Shown: piece by piece, positions 46,047-64,000 of the stretch | Position numbering within the stretch: the first letter of the stretch is position 1 | Layout of the letters: the number at the start of each line of letters is the position of its first letter | Assembly (NCBI GenBank): GCA_017506865.1 | Contig: JAFCMP010000224.1 | Location: forward strand, 372,001-436,000 | DNA length: 64,000 nucleotides | Reading direction: 5' to 3' | Source of the DNA: Tribonema minus | Taxonomy: Eukaryota > Sar > Xanthophyceae > Tribonematales > Tribonemataceae | The notes under the pieces: generated by a model | What the model saw: the letters and a program-made list of their open reading frames with translations, nothing else | Told to the model about the DNA's origin: nothing | Databases searched by the model: none | Translations under genes and position numbers: made by a program

Positions 46047-49000
46047 GCCCTGCAGCACACGCTCGCGTACCCGCACGAGGACATCCCCGCGCAGGCGCTC
46101 GGCGCGGGCGGCGGCTACGGCGGCTGCGACTGCGCCGTCTACGCGCTGACCGTAACCGCCGCGCACGAGGCGCAGCGCGGCCACCACCACGGCGCCGCGG
46201 AGCACAAGCAGCAGCGCTCAGGGTCGGGGCGCAGCTCACGGGAAGGTTCCGGGACTGGCGCTGAGAGCGGTCCTGAGGAAGGTTCTGGCGGCAGCGGCGC
46301 AGACCGTGCGGAGGAGGGGGGACGGGAGCTGCAGACGTGCAGCGGGCAATGTTGCAGGGGGGTCAGGGGGGTTGCGCCCCCGTTTCTAGACTGGCGGGAC
46401 GTGTATCCGGAGCTGGGGATCCTGCTGGAGCCGCAGAATCTGAGTGACATCATGGAGGAGATGCGGTCCGTGAGAAGCGCGTGGAAGGTGAGTCATGACT
46501 CATGACTCATGAGTCATGAGTTCTGGAATGAATGCGTTCAATATGATTGTTATGCTTTGTCACTCTATGCTTCAGCGGCTGCAACGAATGGTGTCTGTTT
46601 CGACATCTCTTGTAGGAAGTGCTTTAGACTCCATGATTCAACGGCAAGTGGCAATGAATAATTATGAATTGAATGTATGGGTCCGCTCTGAGAGAGACTG
46701 GTGTCCAGCGCCCAGCCTGAACGTGCCCCCAGATTGGACGCAGTAACCTGATTGTATCGCAAATGTCCTCAGGGCATGTATGCACGATGCCGGCGTTGAA
46801 GCACTTCTGTCTGTAATCCTGGTGCATGGCGGGCATGACCAGACATGGGCTGCATTACTGCCAGCATTTCACTTCAGGCACGCATCATGTCTACTGCGCG
46901 GCTGCATCTCTAGCATGGCCGCAGCCGCAACAAAGCACTGCGCCAGGGCATTAACTGTCTCATCGCAGACATCATCTCCATCTGTCTCTCCTGGCACGAC
47001 CAGCATCGCATGCACATCCATTGCCACAGTGGTCAAGCAACGTCCTTAATGACCGCCACCTTGTGCCTGCTGCCTGCTATGGGCAAGCGTGGCCGCAGAC
47101 GCACTGCGCCTGTATCTAACCTTGTTGCCATGCCTGCTATAGACGAAGTGCTGCATTCAATCTCTGAAGCAGGGGACAAACCTCTGCGCAGTCTTCATGA
47201 TTGCTCCCCGAGTGTGAGGCTAACGTCAAAACCTTTTCATATCCAAGCTTGTGGGAGGCATGACTGAAGACGCATGAAGCTTTCGAATGTTGCACTTGAA
47301 CTTGAATTTCAAACGAGACACATTCCAGTCCTCAGGCAGTGATTGATAAACTTGGACTTTGCAACCCTTGCCTGAAGGCGCGCTATCGCTCTCATGAGCA
47401 GATTGTGCGTACACATGGTTGAGGCAAGCGCAGATGACGCTGCTCGGCTATAAACAACAGCAGCACCTCTGAGCTCCGCAACACCGACACCATCATGTGG
47501 GGGTAGGCAGAGCACTGCACGCCAAAGCACTTGTTAGTGCATTTCGTGAAACCAGAAATGTACGCGCCAAATCACTTGTTGGTTGTTGCATTTCGTGAAA
47601 CCAGAAGTGTGCGCGCACCGCCGCCGCCGCATTTCCCGCTGCATTTCGTGAGACCAGAAGTGTGCGCCCACCGCCGCCGCCCCCTGCAGGCATGGCCGGA
47701 GACGCACTACAGCGAGGGCGGCAGCGAGGACTGGAAGGTGGTGCCGTTTGCGCACTGCTTCCCTGCGTGCGACGCCAGCAAGCTCACGTGGGTGCCGCAC
47801 ACGTGCGCGCACTGCCCGCGCACGGTGGCGCTGCTCAGACAGGTGAGAGAGGACAGCGCTCGGCACCTGACACTGTTGAAGTTTGCCGTTGCGTCCGCTG
47901 GCGTGCGTCGTGCCAGCTGATTGGTCGGTGTGCCGTGCATGCAGCGCCTGGGGGCGTCAAGGTCGTGGTCAGAGGCAGAACTCATCACGCTTATGAAGGC
48001 AACATCTGACATAATGTGCAGTGGCGAGATGGTCTGTTGAGCAAGGCCGCTTCACAGTGGCCTCCCCGCACGCCCCCTGCACCGCCATGGCCGGCGCAGC
48101 TGCCAGCGACGCTGCCGCACGTGGCGCCCAGCAGCGTCGGCGGTAGTATCCCCTCCACCTGCCCCCCCCCCCCCCCACACACACACTGTGGGGTCATTGA
48201 TGAGCGCAGTAAGCGTGCCTTCCTCACATTCCCGCCACCGCTGCGGCGGCTGCGTCGGTCCACAGCATCGCTCAGCTGTGCTGCAGCAATACTCATCTAC
48301 GCCCCCCCCCCCCCCCGCCCCTCCCGTGCGCGCAGCTGCCGACGCTGCGCACGGCGCTCTTCAGCCGCCTCGGCGGCGGCACGAAGATCAGCTCACACCG
48401 CGGCTGGTCGGACCTCGCCAACGACGTGCTGCGGTGCCACCTGGCCCTGGTAGTCCCCCCTGATGACCCCCACAGCCGCGCTCTCAAAGGCGGCGGCGGC
48501 GGCGGGTCCTCCGGTAGCTTGGGCGGCGGCGGCGGCGGCGGCGGAAGTGCGCGCGCGGCGGAGGAGAGCGACGGCTGCTGCGGGATCTGGGTGGAGGGGC
48601 AGCGGCGCGCGCACCGCCAGGGGGAGATCATGGTCTTTGACGACAGCAAGCTGCACAAGGTGAGGGGGGGCGTGGAGCGCTGCCGCGCGGCGCTGCGGTC
48701 GCGTCGCGGCGGGTGATCTGACGTGTTCTTCCAGAGCGCGTGCGCTGCGCCGATGCTGCGGTCGTGCCTCTTTTTTACGGATGTGGTGCGCAGCGCTGCG
48801 GCGCGGCGCACTGGGGAGGGGCGTCTGTAGGGGGTGGGGACGCGCCACCGTTACGGCATGCACTGTTGTTGCTGCCGTTGGATTTGGTGTGCATTACTGG
48901 CATGCGCACGGTCCATTTAACGTCATTGCTCTACGCTGTTGTCTCTGCACACGATCGCGCCGATTCTGCTCCAAACCGTTCCTCTCCAGCATGCTGTTGA

Positions 49001-49426
49001 ACATGGCCGACGTGTTGCATGGCGGGAGCATGGGGCCTCTGCATCTGAGCTTTGTTGCCTGATAATAGCCTAAAACCCAGCTACGAGAACATGCGCACTG
49101 GTGGGCTTCGCATGCACCTGTTCTTCCAGGTCCAATCCTCAATCATCACAACTCAATCATCACAACATCGCCATGTGCCGTTTGCAAAGAGCTCGCTGAC
49201 GCCCCCCCCCCCTCATCCCTCGCGCCTGCCCCCCGCCCCCCCCGCCCTCTCATCCCCTGCGCCCACCGCTGATGTGACGTGCCACGCGCCGCAGGCCTAC
49301 AACCACAGCTACCACGAGCGCGTGGTCCTGATTGTGGACCTGCTGCGCCCGCCGCACGTCCCGCGCGGCACGGCGCGCCGCGGCATGACCGCGGAGCTCG
49401 AGGGCTTTATCGCTGCCTTCGCGTGA
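46047..49426 (+). CDS. Aspartyl/asparaginyl beta-hydroxylase-type dioxygenase (5' end unresolved)
   Basis: Resolved exons 46047-46487, 47690-47842, 48336-48659 and 49295-49426 are all phase 0 (1050 nt, 349 residues to TGA). This is the double-stranded beta-helix, 2-oxoglutarate/Fe(II) hydroxylase family (AspH type). Visible: KAWPETHYSEGGSEDWKVVPF; SSHRGWSDLANDVLRCHLAL, with the first likely iron His in HRGW; GEIMVFDDSKLHKAYNHSYH, with the second His in KLHK; and ERVVLIVDLLRP, where Arg would bind 2-oxoglutarate. A Gly/Ser-rich insert of about 25 residues lies between the two iron motifs, and the first exon holds a His/Gly/Glu-rich low-complexity segment. In animals the enzyme hydroxylates Asp/Asn of EGF domains in the ER; the substrate here is unknown. 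Upstream exons must exist. A frame at 45357-45460 resembles a signal peptide (VTVLLLAAHAYCSYL) but I could not join it. Confidence 0.85.
46488..46525. repeat. TGAGTCATGACTCA inverted/direct repeats at a donor
   Basis: Just after the donor of the first resolved hydroxylase exon, GTGAGTCATGACTCATGACT continues as further TCATGA units that are self-complementary. A similar GTGAGTCATGAG cluster lies at 10959-10990 in the methyltransferase-TPR gene. Confidence 0.7.
47536..47689. repeat. Three-copy repeat upstream of an acceptor
   Basis: GCATTTCGTGAxACCAGAA followed by xTGTxCGCxC recurs at about 47538, 47592 and 47641. The last copy runs through CACCGCCGCCGCC into the CTGCAG acceptor at 47689 of the hydroxylase gene. 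Confidence 0.9.
48162..48316. repeat. C-runs serving as polypyrimidine tract
   Basis: C-runs of about 15 bp at 48162-48176 and 48302-48316 lie in the hydroxylase intron before the 48336 exon. The second is 20 bp from the acceptor. A shorter C-run at about 49201 precedes the last exon. Confidence 0.85.
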
Positions 49427-51760
49427 GCCCATCCCCGTCCAGCTGCGCGCTGCGGCGGCGGCAGCGGTTGCGGGGGCGGCGATGGCCACCGCGGGCGCTG
49501 CGGCACCGCCGCTTTCAGCTGTCGCGCGCCGCTACGCGCAGAGCCGCAGGCATCGCCTGCTGCTACAGCGGCATCACCACTTTGATCGATCGCACGCGCC
49601 CGCTGCTGTAATCCTGATGCAGCAGTGCTCAACCGCGCCTGTTGCTGAGCAGCGCAGCAACCCATCGACCTCACTTACTGTTAGTTCGGCGCGCCCGGTC
49701 TGCCACCGCGGCGCGCCGCCGCGCGGGACGCCCGCCCCGCCCGCGTGTGTGCGGATGCAGAGATGTCAAGTCGAAGTTGCAGCAGCCGGCTGCGCGCACG
49801 GCGCTCATACCTTTGCTAGTACTTTTGTAGCTGTTTATACGGGGAACAGCCCCCTGGAACCGACTCCAGCAGCGAAGGTGAAGGCCTGCCTTCAACCCCC
49901 TGCCCCCCCCACCCACCCACCCATTCCACCCTCATGCGAGCCCATGTCAGCTGCCAACGTGGTGCGAACGCCCCCCCCTCCCAACTAGTGTGCTGCAGAC
50001 AGATGCTGATGGTCATGCGCAGAATTATTGATTCCAGGAGTTCCGAAATGAGCCAGTTCTTTTCCCCCGCCCGCGCTGCGGCACGCACAGCTGGGAATGG
50101 GGAGGGGGGGGGGGGGGGGGGGGGGGGCAGCAGGACGTGCCCGCACCGCGCAGCACTCATACAGAAGAAGACAAAGCAGAGAGCCCATCCAGACCCATGT
50201 GTGCGGTCGCGGGCTGTATGTCGTGACCACGAGCGGTCGCGGCACAGATACCATAGATAGATTGTCCGCATGCACAAACGATCACCGCCCCACACAGACA
50301 CGGTGTGTAATCCGCGCAGCCCCTTTTCCCGCCCCCTTCCTAGCCGGAAAAGACGGCCCGAGCTGTCAGTTTGTTTAGAGCGGCACAAGCAAGTGTGCTG
50401 CTTGACATGCCACCCCTCAGCTTCCACCATAGCCTCCCGCGGTTTACTTTTGAAGGGGAGTCTCGGCGACCCTAGGTGTGTCATGATGCTGTAATGCGGC
50501 TTATGGACGGCTATGCATGTGCGTGCCCGAGACAAGTATGCAGTAACCTCATTCGGGTCAGGTGTTGAGATGGGGCATACTGTCGCATTTTGAAATGGAG
50601 ACAGAACACACCTGTACAGCAGCATGGTGAGGTTTTCCATGTTTGTTTGTATGCGAACATTGGCCTGACAGTCAGCAGTGTTTAATATGCAATTCAATGC
50701 AGTTCATGCAAGCCACGGTCATGATGTGTATGAACTGATGGGGGCTTTGCAGACCAGCACATGTTTGGCAATGGGTGACCATGAGGTCACGCTGGTGAAT
50801 GCTCAGCAGGTACAGCGCCAATCTGCAAGCAGGCTACCGCTGTTATTGCCACCGTGTGTGACAGTATGGAAGCCGGTGGCCGTACAGTGTTGCGACTGTC
50901 TCATTGATGTACTGCGGCACCTGTTGTTCATCTGTTGCCTGCCGTCTGCAAGCCCGAGCTTGATGTCAACATTTTCTGAGATTTTTCTCCATCTTGCGTG
51001 GTCTGCCTTTCCCATGCTCAGATGGCCCTTCGCGTTCTGTAGATCACAGGGAACAGGGAGTCTCCCCTCCACTTGTCACGCGAGGCAATGTGACCAACAA
51101 GGTGTTGTAGAGCGCAGCCCCTGTATTTGCGTGTGAATACCATAATACAGTTCGTGGACTCCATGAGGATAGTCAGGTTGTCAAATCCATCACATATATA
51201 TGATAACATAAATTTCACAACTTAATTGAATAACAGTGGTAACCCGCTTGCTATACATCGCAGTTTTTTCTATGCAACAACAATCACGGCAGCAGTTGCA
51301 AGGCCTGCCATGATCATTGGCCACTGCCCCACCAATACACCTATTAGAGAGCTTTTTCCTTCCACAGCTACCTTCACCCATACCTACCCATTTGCTGTAG
51401 TCGAAGCCGGGTGTCTCTGCACAGGCAGTTTGCCTGTCGTTTGCCTGTCACTGCGCTCGTGCCTCGGCACTTGAATGTGCTGGGTCCGGTGACATCTGTC
51501 GCTGACACGATGTTTTTTGTGCAGGCAACTAATCGATTGAGTTGTGTCTGTGCGATGTCTCACAGGTACGGTTGTTGGTGCTTGAACTGCAATGTGAAAT
51601 GTTGTGTGAGCTTGGTGTGCTGCAGTCGTCGTTGCACATGCACCAACCTCTGCCCAAACTTCAACTTGAAGTGGAGGAGGTATGTATGTATGTATACTAC
51701 ATGGAAGGCCCTGCGCACAGCCCGTAGCTTGGAGCGTCAGCGCGGAGCGGAGCTAGCACT
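49427..51760. other. Intergenic region upstream of uL16
   Basis: No gene recognised. It holds a G-run of 23-24 bp at 50104-50127. A minus-strand frame of 293 codons (50697-49816) spans the G-run and C-rich DNA. It has no domain, no splice sites in expected places and a run of Pro from the homopolymer, so I regard it as chance. The last few hundred bases should contain the uL16 promoter. Confidence 0.45.
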
Positions 51761-54700
51761 ATGGGGAGACGTGAGTACAGGCTGGAAGCTTAAGTTGCTG
51801 CGAGATTGCTGTAAGAGGAGCGCTTCCTCCACAGCCATGCACTGCAGGCCCCATGTTTCACAAACCGGAGTGGAGCACTGGAGCCAGGCCTCGTGCAGCG
51901 TCAAGCAGCAGCGAGCCGTGCAGCTAGGCGGATTCAAAACACAATGCAGGAAACATCTATATTGCGGGCCGCAGGATCGTCAGTAGCGGGAAGGGGAGGG
52001 CAGTCACCGCCTTGCTGCTAGCTTGACATCTTCTTCTGGCACAGTCGTAGCGCTGTATGTTATTGGCGCTGCCAAGGCTTTCAAATCATGAGACTCTGTA
52101 GTGACGAACTTATCAAGCACGGCGTTTGTACGGACGATTGTGCAGGGCATCGAAGTCTTGAACTGAAAGTTGCAGCACTGCTGCATCCGCCGCTTGGCAT
52201 GCTGCATCAGCAGCTGCAGCTAAAGCTGTGCCCACCAACATCAGGCTCTCTAGCTCTTGCTACAGCTGCTGCTTGCGGTGCCTGCTACTGCTGCTATGCA
52301 GCTGTTTCAGAGCATAGGTCACCATTGCCCCCTTTCAGCATGGGTCGCAATGCTGCCTCTGCTGTTCTCAACCTATAAGCAGTAGTATCAGGAACAGCAG
52401 CAGCAACCCGTAGCAACAGTCACAGTAGCTCAGCGGCTTCAACGGCTGCTGCCGCTGTCTTGATTGCCTCTTCTGCATGGCATCAGCATGAGCGTGCAGC
52501 CTGCACCGCTATCAGGCACACATCAACTCCTGATGAAGCTAAGCCTAATGCATCAGGCCGGCTTCCTTTGGTCCTAGCGTCCTCAACAGCTTGCGTAGTG
52601 CGGCGCTCGCTATTGCAGCAATCCCTTCTGTCACTTTCACAACCACAGATCGTCATTCGCATACGCGTCCCGGTTACCATCACCGTCACTATCGTCGCGC
52701 CAGAGGCACCTCCTCGGTGTGCCGCTGGAGCGCATTTCACATGCCTACATACCCACCCGCAGCACCGCTCGACCGCCGCGCCGCCGCCGCGCAGGGCCGG
52801 CGCGCTGCATCCGCTTCCAGAAGAACAAGCCGTTCATAAAGTCGCGCTACTGCCGCGGTGTCCCCGACCCCAAGATCCGCATCTTCGACTGCGGCAACAA
52901 GGCGGCGTCCGTGGACCTCTTCCCCTTCGTTGCGCACCTCGTGTCCGATGAGAAGGAGCAGCTGACGAGCAACGCCCTCGAGGCCGCGCGCGTCACCGCC
53001 AACAAGTACCTGGTGAAGTTCGGCGGCAAGGACGCGTTCCACCTGCGCATCCGCGCGCACCCCTTTCACGTGATCCGCCAGAACAAGATGCTTTCGTGCG
53101 CGGGCGCGGACAGGCTGTCGAGCGGCATGCGCCACTCGTACGGCAAGCCCACGGAGACGGCCGCGCGCGTGAGCATCGGCCAGATCCTCATGTCCGTGCG
53201 CGCCAAGGACGCCAACGGCGCCTCCTGCATCGAGGTGAGCGCTGCTTTGCAGGAGGCCACAAGCCCTGTCTTCATTCACACAAACTCGTATGCATGTAGA
53301 CCATACTCATGTATGTGTATGTAGGTATGTACATGTATGTCCGTGCGCGCCAAGGACGCCAACGGCGCCGCCTGCATCGAGGTGAACGCTGCGCGTGCGC
53401 TGTTGAGCGTTGCTGGAGGTAGCAAGAGACTGCCTGTATCATGTACTTCAAGGTATTATGTTTGAGCGGCGACTTCAACAGGCTGTGCCCGCCCAAGGGG
53501 CCAGCGCACAGCCTGATAATGTATGTATGTATGCATTGTTCAAGCAGTGATTGTAACAGACTGTGCGCTCAAAAGGTGCGCGCGGAGCGCGCTGCATCGA
53601 CGCGAGCGTGAAGCAGCGCAATGGCGAACGTCAAGCTCTGCTCGCCGAACAACCCCCTCGTGCTCCTGAAATCCTGACTTTACTGCAAGCCCATGCATTT
53701 TCAATATAGGCCAGTGCATCTAGCATGACATGCTCCTGTGGACTGGGCTGGACTGGGACTTTGTCGTCTGGCACGTGAGGGTCGGTCGAGCGCTGCTGTA
53801 GTGGAGGCCATCGGCGCTGACCGTGCAAACACGAGGTGGCTTTCGTGCACCAGTGCAGACGGGCTGCCATCTCGTCGGCAGCAGTGCGCAGCAGGCTGCT
53901 TATGCAGTGGACAAATCCAGGGGCGCTGCTGCTGCTGCTCAGCTGCGCCACCAATTGCCAATTGCTCTCCATGCGCACTTGTGAAGCCCATGACGTCGAG
54001 GCCACAGGCGCGGAGAGCGCCCGCTGCGCTGTTCCGCGAGGGCAGCATCCCCTGTCACGCATGTCGTCTTGACGCACAGCAACTGTGCCGCTACCACTGG
54101 ACTCCAGGGCAGGTGTGCTTGCATCTGCCCCATGCGCAAACTGTTCGCCGCCGCGCCCCCGCGGCTGCCCCCGCTGCCCCCGTATCATGTCAACAGTTGC
54201 CGCACCCACAGCGCGCCATGACACTACTGGTACGCAGTACCCCCACCGCCTCCCCTTATAGAGGCACATCAAGCGCCTGCACTGTGGCACACAAAGCGAC
54301 CCCGCCGACTGCCTTGTCATCCTTGTAACAAGGCACGCTTGCACGTGCTCAACTTCAACTCCGCCGCCCCTCTTCGGTGCCAGGCCCTGCGCCGCGCCAA
54401 GTTCAAGTTCCCCGGGCGCCAGAAGATCCTGCGCTCCGAGAAGTGGGGCCTGACCAAGTGGTCACGCGAGGACTACGTGCGCGGCCGCCAGGAGGGCTGG
54501 CTGGTGCACGACGGCAACGGCGTCAAGTACATCAGCCAGGTGAGAATTAGCTGCTGCTGCTGCTGCCGTTGCCGCCAGGCGGATAGGGCGGGCGCACAGC
54601 AGAACGCATGCATGTCTGTATATTATGTTTCCGTTTGGGATGTAAGCCAATAGTCAGTCGCCCTGGCCGCCAGGAGGGCTGGCTCGTGCAAGACGGCAAC

Positions 54701-55391
54701 GGCACAAAGCACATCAGCCAGGTGAGAAGCGGCCGCTGCCGCCTATGCCGCCTGCGCTGTTGCTGCTGCCGCCGCCGCTGTTTTCGCCGCTATCCCCGGT
54801 GCCGGCAATTAGGTGGACAGCACGGACATAACTGGTTTGATGCCTGTTCAGTTGCATTGCCGGCGATGGCGTGCGGACACTTGCGCTGTTAACTTCAGAT
54901 TGAAGTTATGGGCAGGAGAGTCACCAGGTTGTTGGGTAGCATGCGGTGATGGCAGCCCATGAGCGTCAACCATGGCTTGTGTAAACTGCAAAGCGATGGT
55001 GTGCTGCGGCCAGAAGGGCAGGGCCCTTCGCACACAGCTGCCACATGGCCGAGCCCTACGCTGGGCGGTTCATTCCGAGGCATGTGACAGGCAGCGGCAG
55101 CCAGTCTGTTGCGTGAACGCAGAGAAGTTGACGCACCTTTGTACAGGGTGTCATCTGGTAGCCGTGTGCGTGCAAGAGGTGCAATCGTACAACGAGCCAG
55201 ACACCTGCGGTGCAGACGGCAAGTCTTGCACCGAAACTCTGCGCTTCTGTTATCATCGGGTGTCTGCCTTGTACACAAGCGTCTGTCTGCCGCAACACTC
55301 TCTACCTATCTCACCGCGAGCTTGCTCTGCTGCCGTGTCTTCTGCATCGTATCGTGCACAGCACGGTCCCCTCAACAAGCGCAGGAACTAG
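51761..55391 (+). CDS. RPL10: 60S ribosomal protein uL16 (L10), 211 aa, 4 exons
   Basis: Exons 51761-51770, 52795-53234, 54384-54539 and 55362-55391 give 636 nt. The first coding exon is only ATGGGGAGAC before GTGAGT; its final C completes Arg-4 with the next exon, giving the family N-terminus MGRRPARC. Hallmarks follow: [72 protein letters not shown], then [15 protein letters not shown] and [16 protein letters not shown]. uL16 sits in the large subunit near the peptidyl-transferase centre and completes late 60S maturation. Length fits the family (210-220). Both internal exons have tandem copies of their 3' ends in the following introns. The terminal exon adds just nine residues, placed by the conserved HGPL. 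Residues such as the ADRLSSGM loop are intact, so the gene looks functional. Confidence 0.95.
53190..53390. repeat. uL16 exon 2 3'-edge duplicated, offset 147 bp
   Basis: ATGTCCGTGCGCGCCAAGGA through GCATCGAGGTGA of exon 2 (53190-53243) recurs at 53337-53390 with few changes (a Ser to Ala codon; donor GTGAGC to GTGAAC). A third, degraded piece is near 53572-53630 (GCGCTGCATCGACG). The copy lacks an obvious acceptor in front. Confidence 0.92.
54483..54728. repeat. uL16 exon 3 3'-edge duplicated, offset 182 bp
   Basis: GGCCGCCAGGAGGGCTGGCT through ATCAGCCAGGTGAGAA (54483-54546) recurs at 54665-54728 with several amino-acid-changing substitutions (His to Gln, Val-Lys-Tyr to Thr-Lys-His). The donor is intact in both. 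The true protein must use the first donor, since the copy breaks conserved residues. Confidence 0.92.
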
Positions 55392-57078
55392 GTGCGCGCG
55401 CATCCAAGTCTGCGGCGGTCGGCGGCCATGGTGCGCCTGTGGGCAGGGCGCAGCATGCGGCACGGATGGGGTTGAAGTTGCGGCTGTAATGACAGACAAT
55501 CAGCAAACCCTGCTGCGGTTGTGCCTCGTGTGCGTCGCTCGTGCGGAGATCCGCAGTCGAGCTGTGCATGGTCATGGCGCTGGTTGCTTGTGCGTTGGTG
55601 GCGTGCGTCGCTTGCTCGGCAGCGCGCGATTGATTGCCGAGAGCGCGTGTGTGTGACAACGGCTGTTTGTGTGACATGCAGTTAGTTTGCTTGGCCTGTG
55701 AACCGTTTATTGCAGGATCGGTACGTATATGCTGTGTACTCCTGATTGTGTCCCATGTTCGTCATGTCTTGACACTTCACACGCTCATGTACGCTCGTCA
55801 AGGTGGGGCTTTCATAATGTAGCTGAGGCAATTGGTGCGATTCCTGCGTGCTGGTGGTCTGGCAGTGCACCATCTGCACAGAGACAGAGACAGCACGTGC
55901 CTGACAAAGTGAGAGTGCCGTATGTTTGTCTTTGGGAGCTGTATCAACTTCTGCACATATCGGCCAACTGCCACAGCAAAGCTCTCCAATGGTGCTGCAC
56001 CTAGGTACATGCAGGACTGACTTTGCATCACATCTGGCATTGTCCTTGCCCAGTGACCGCATTCTCACAGTTGTGAAACCATACAGTACGCAATATGCCT
56101 TTTCCGGGGAAGGGGGTCCTGAGACGTCCTCTCCTAAGAGTCTCCTTGAACTGTGCTGCTGTGTGGCGAGGGCCACACACGTGTGCAAGTGAGCGTGAAA
56201 ATGCCATCTGCCAATGTCGTCAGAGTGCATCATACATATGACCTCTAGCAACAAACTTGACATGAAACACCTGGGTTCTCACAGAGCTCACAAGCAAGCG
56301 TATAGGAAGTGTCTTGAGGAACCAGATCTCAGGGTAGCTGCGAACACACCTCTGGATTCAGCATGCATCGATGCTGCTCCTTCGCTCTGTCACAATCATC
56401 GCCAACCGGCATTATCCATCACGGGGGGGGTCATTTTCACTGTCTAAGAGACACAGCATATGGTGGTTGTGGTTCAACGTTCCACTGCTAGGGAATACCT
56501 ACCCATGTGGTACATGTGTGTGCGGGGTGCGCAATTTTGTAGAGCGTTGCTGCAAGGATCGTACACGCAGCAGCAGACTAAAGCAGACAAGGGGGAGTGC
56601 GCGCACAACGAGGCAAAATGTCGCCTTGAATAGGCATATATGTATAGCCCCGCAGCAGATGTGCCTACACACGGAGCCATCCGCTGCCCTCACACACGAG
56701 CAACTGAACATCAACCCCCACCGCCCCTTCCATCAAACTCCCCCCCCACCCCCCTTCCCCCTACTGTGCGCCGCGCATCGTGTCTAAGAGTAAAAAAGCA
56801 ACCAACGGCGGCCACCTGCAGCTCTGTATATGACAGCTAGAGAGTCGCGCAGCTCCGCCGCCGCTGTAGCCGCTGCCGCCGCCGCCGCCGCTGCCGCCGC
56901 TGTAGCCGCTGCCGCCGTCTGCTGGCCATGATGCGGCGGCGGTGGCTGAGGAACATGGGGAAAAGTGGCCCTGTGCCCATTCTAAGCATGCGCCGGTGGT
57001 GCTGCTTGCACTGCTGCTGCTGCTGCGGCTGCTGCTGCTGGCGCTGGCGCCGCCGCTGCGCCCGCGTGGCGCGGCGGC
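55392..57078. other. Convergent intergenic region between uL16 and V-ATPase B
   Basis: No gene recognised. Minus frames at 55682-56263 and 56837-57412 are long but lack motifs. The latter is an out-of-frame shadow of GCC/GCT repeats (56855-57060) next to the last V-ATPase exon. Confidence 0.45.
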
Positions 57079-63955
<6,877 letters not shown>

Positions 63956-64000
63956 CTGCGCAGCGCGCGCGCGGCAGCAGCAGCGGCAAATCACGTTTCG

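Noticed and set aside
49816-50697. 293-codon minus-strand open frame between the hydroxylase and uL16
   Set aside because: It spans a 23-bp G-run and C-rich DNA, has no recognisable domain and odd composition, and nothing around it resembles the splice structure of neighbouring genes. Long frames by chance are expected in GC-rich DNA.
55682-56263. 193-codon minus-strand open frame
   Set aside because: No motif, mixed composition and no expected flanking signals; most likely chance.

Overview
This is a nuclear window from a GC-rich, intron-dense protist, most likely a flagellated alga with a secondary red-type plastid (haptophyte, stramenopile or similar). The evidence is: multi-exon genes with GT-AG and some GC-AG introns; TTAGGG-type repeats; a small protein (41027-42565) with a signal peptide running into an AFVAP-type plastid transit motif; a MAK/ICK/LF4-type ciliary kinase; and a start-of-window protein built from the 27-residue ankyrin-like repeats common in algae and oomycetes. 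The species call is inference.

Layout. 2-709 (+) 3' part of an ankyrin-repeat gene. 710-5412 sparse, with one or two hypothetical minus-strand genes. 6134-15074 (-) a 12-exon gene for a methyltransferase-TPR fusion. 15386-21622 (+) a 10-exon multi-pass membrane protein, divergent from it across about 310 bp. 23310-28602 (-) a 6-exon MAK-like kinase with an Ala/Gly-rich tail. 30319-31974 (-) a 3-exon, 126-residue single-span membrane protein. 33282-40519 (-) a 9-exon quinone-oxidoreductase-like enzyme. 41027-42565 (+) a 3-exon plastid-targeted small protein. 43142-45188 (+) a methyltransferase-like gene, partly resolved. 46047-49426 (+) an aspartyl/asparaginyl beta-hydroxylase, 5' end unresolved. 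51761-55391 (+) ribosomal protein uL16 (RPL10) with a 10-nt first coding exon. 57079-63955 (-) the 3' six exons of V-ATPase subunit B, with a broken Ty1/copia fragment in one intron. I built the gene models by joining exons at splice sites. In six of them (methyltransferase-TPR, membrane protein, kinase, quinone oxidoreductase, uL16 and the small membrane protein) all phases agree and the summed lengths are exact multiples of three.

The genes do not form an obvious pathway: this is ordinary mixed eukaryotic gene content (translation, proton pumping, ciliary signalling, redox, methyl transfer). The striking part is the architecture of the introns. At more than a dozen exon ends, the exon edge together with its splice site and adjoining intron is tandemly repeated two to four times, so many introns consist largely of decaying copies of exon edges. 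Every clear TTAGGG/CCCTAA array I found also lies inside an intron, none between genes. An 8-mer, TTGAAGTT and its complement, recurs throughout the non-coding DNA. Together these point to a local duplication process acting at splice sites, which is the main thing to follow up.
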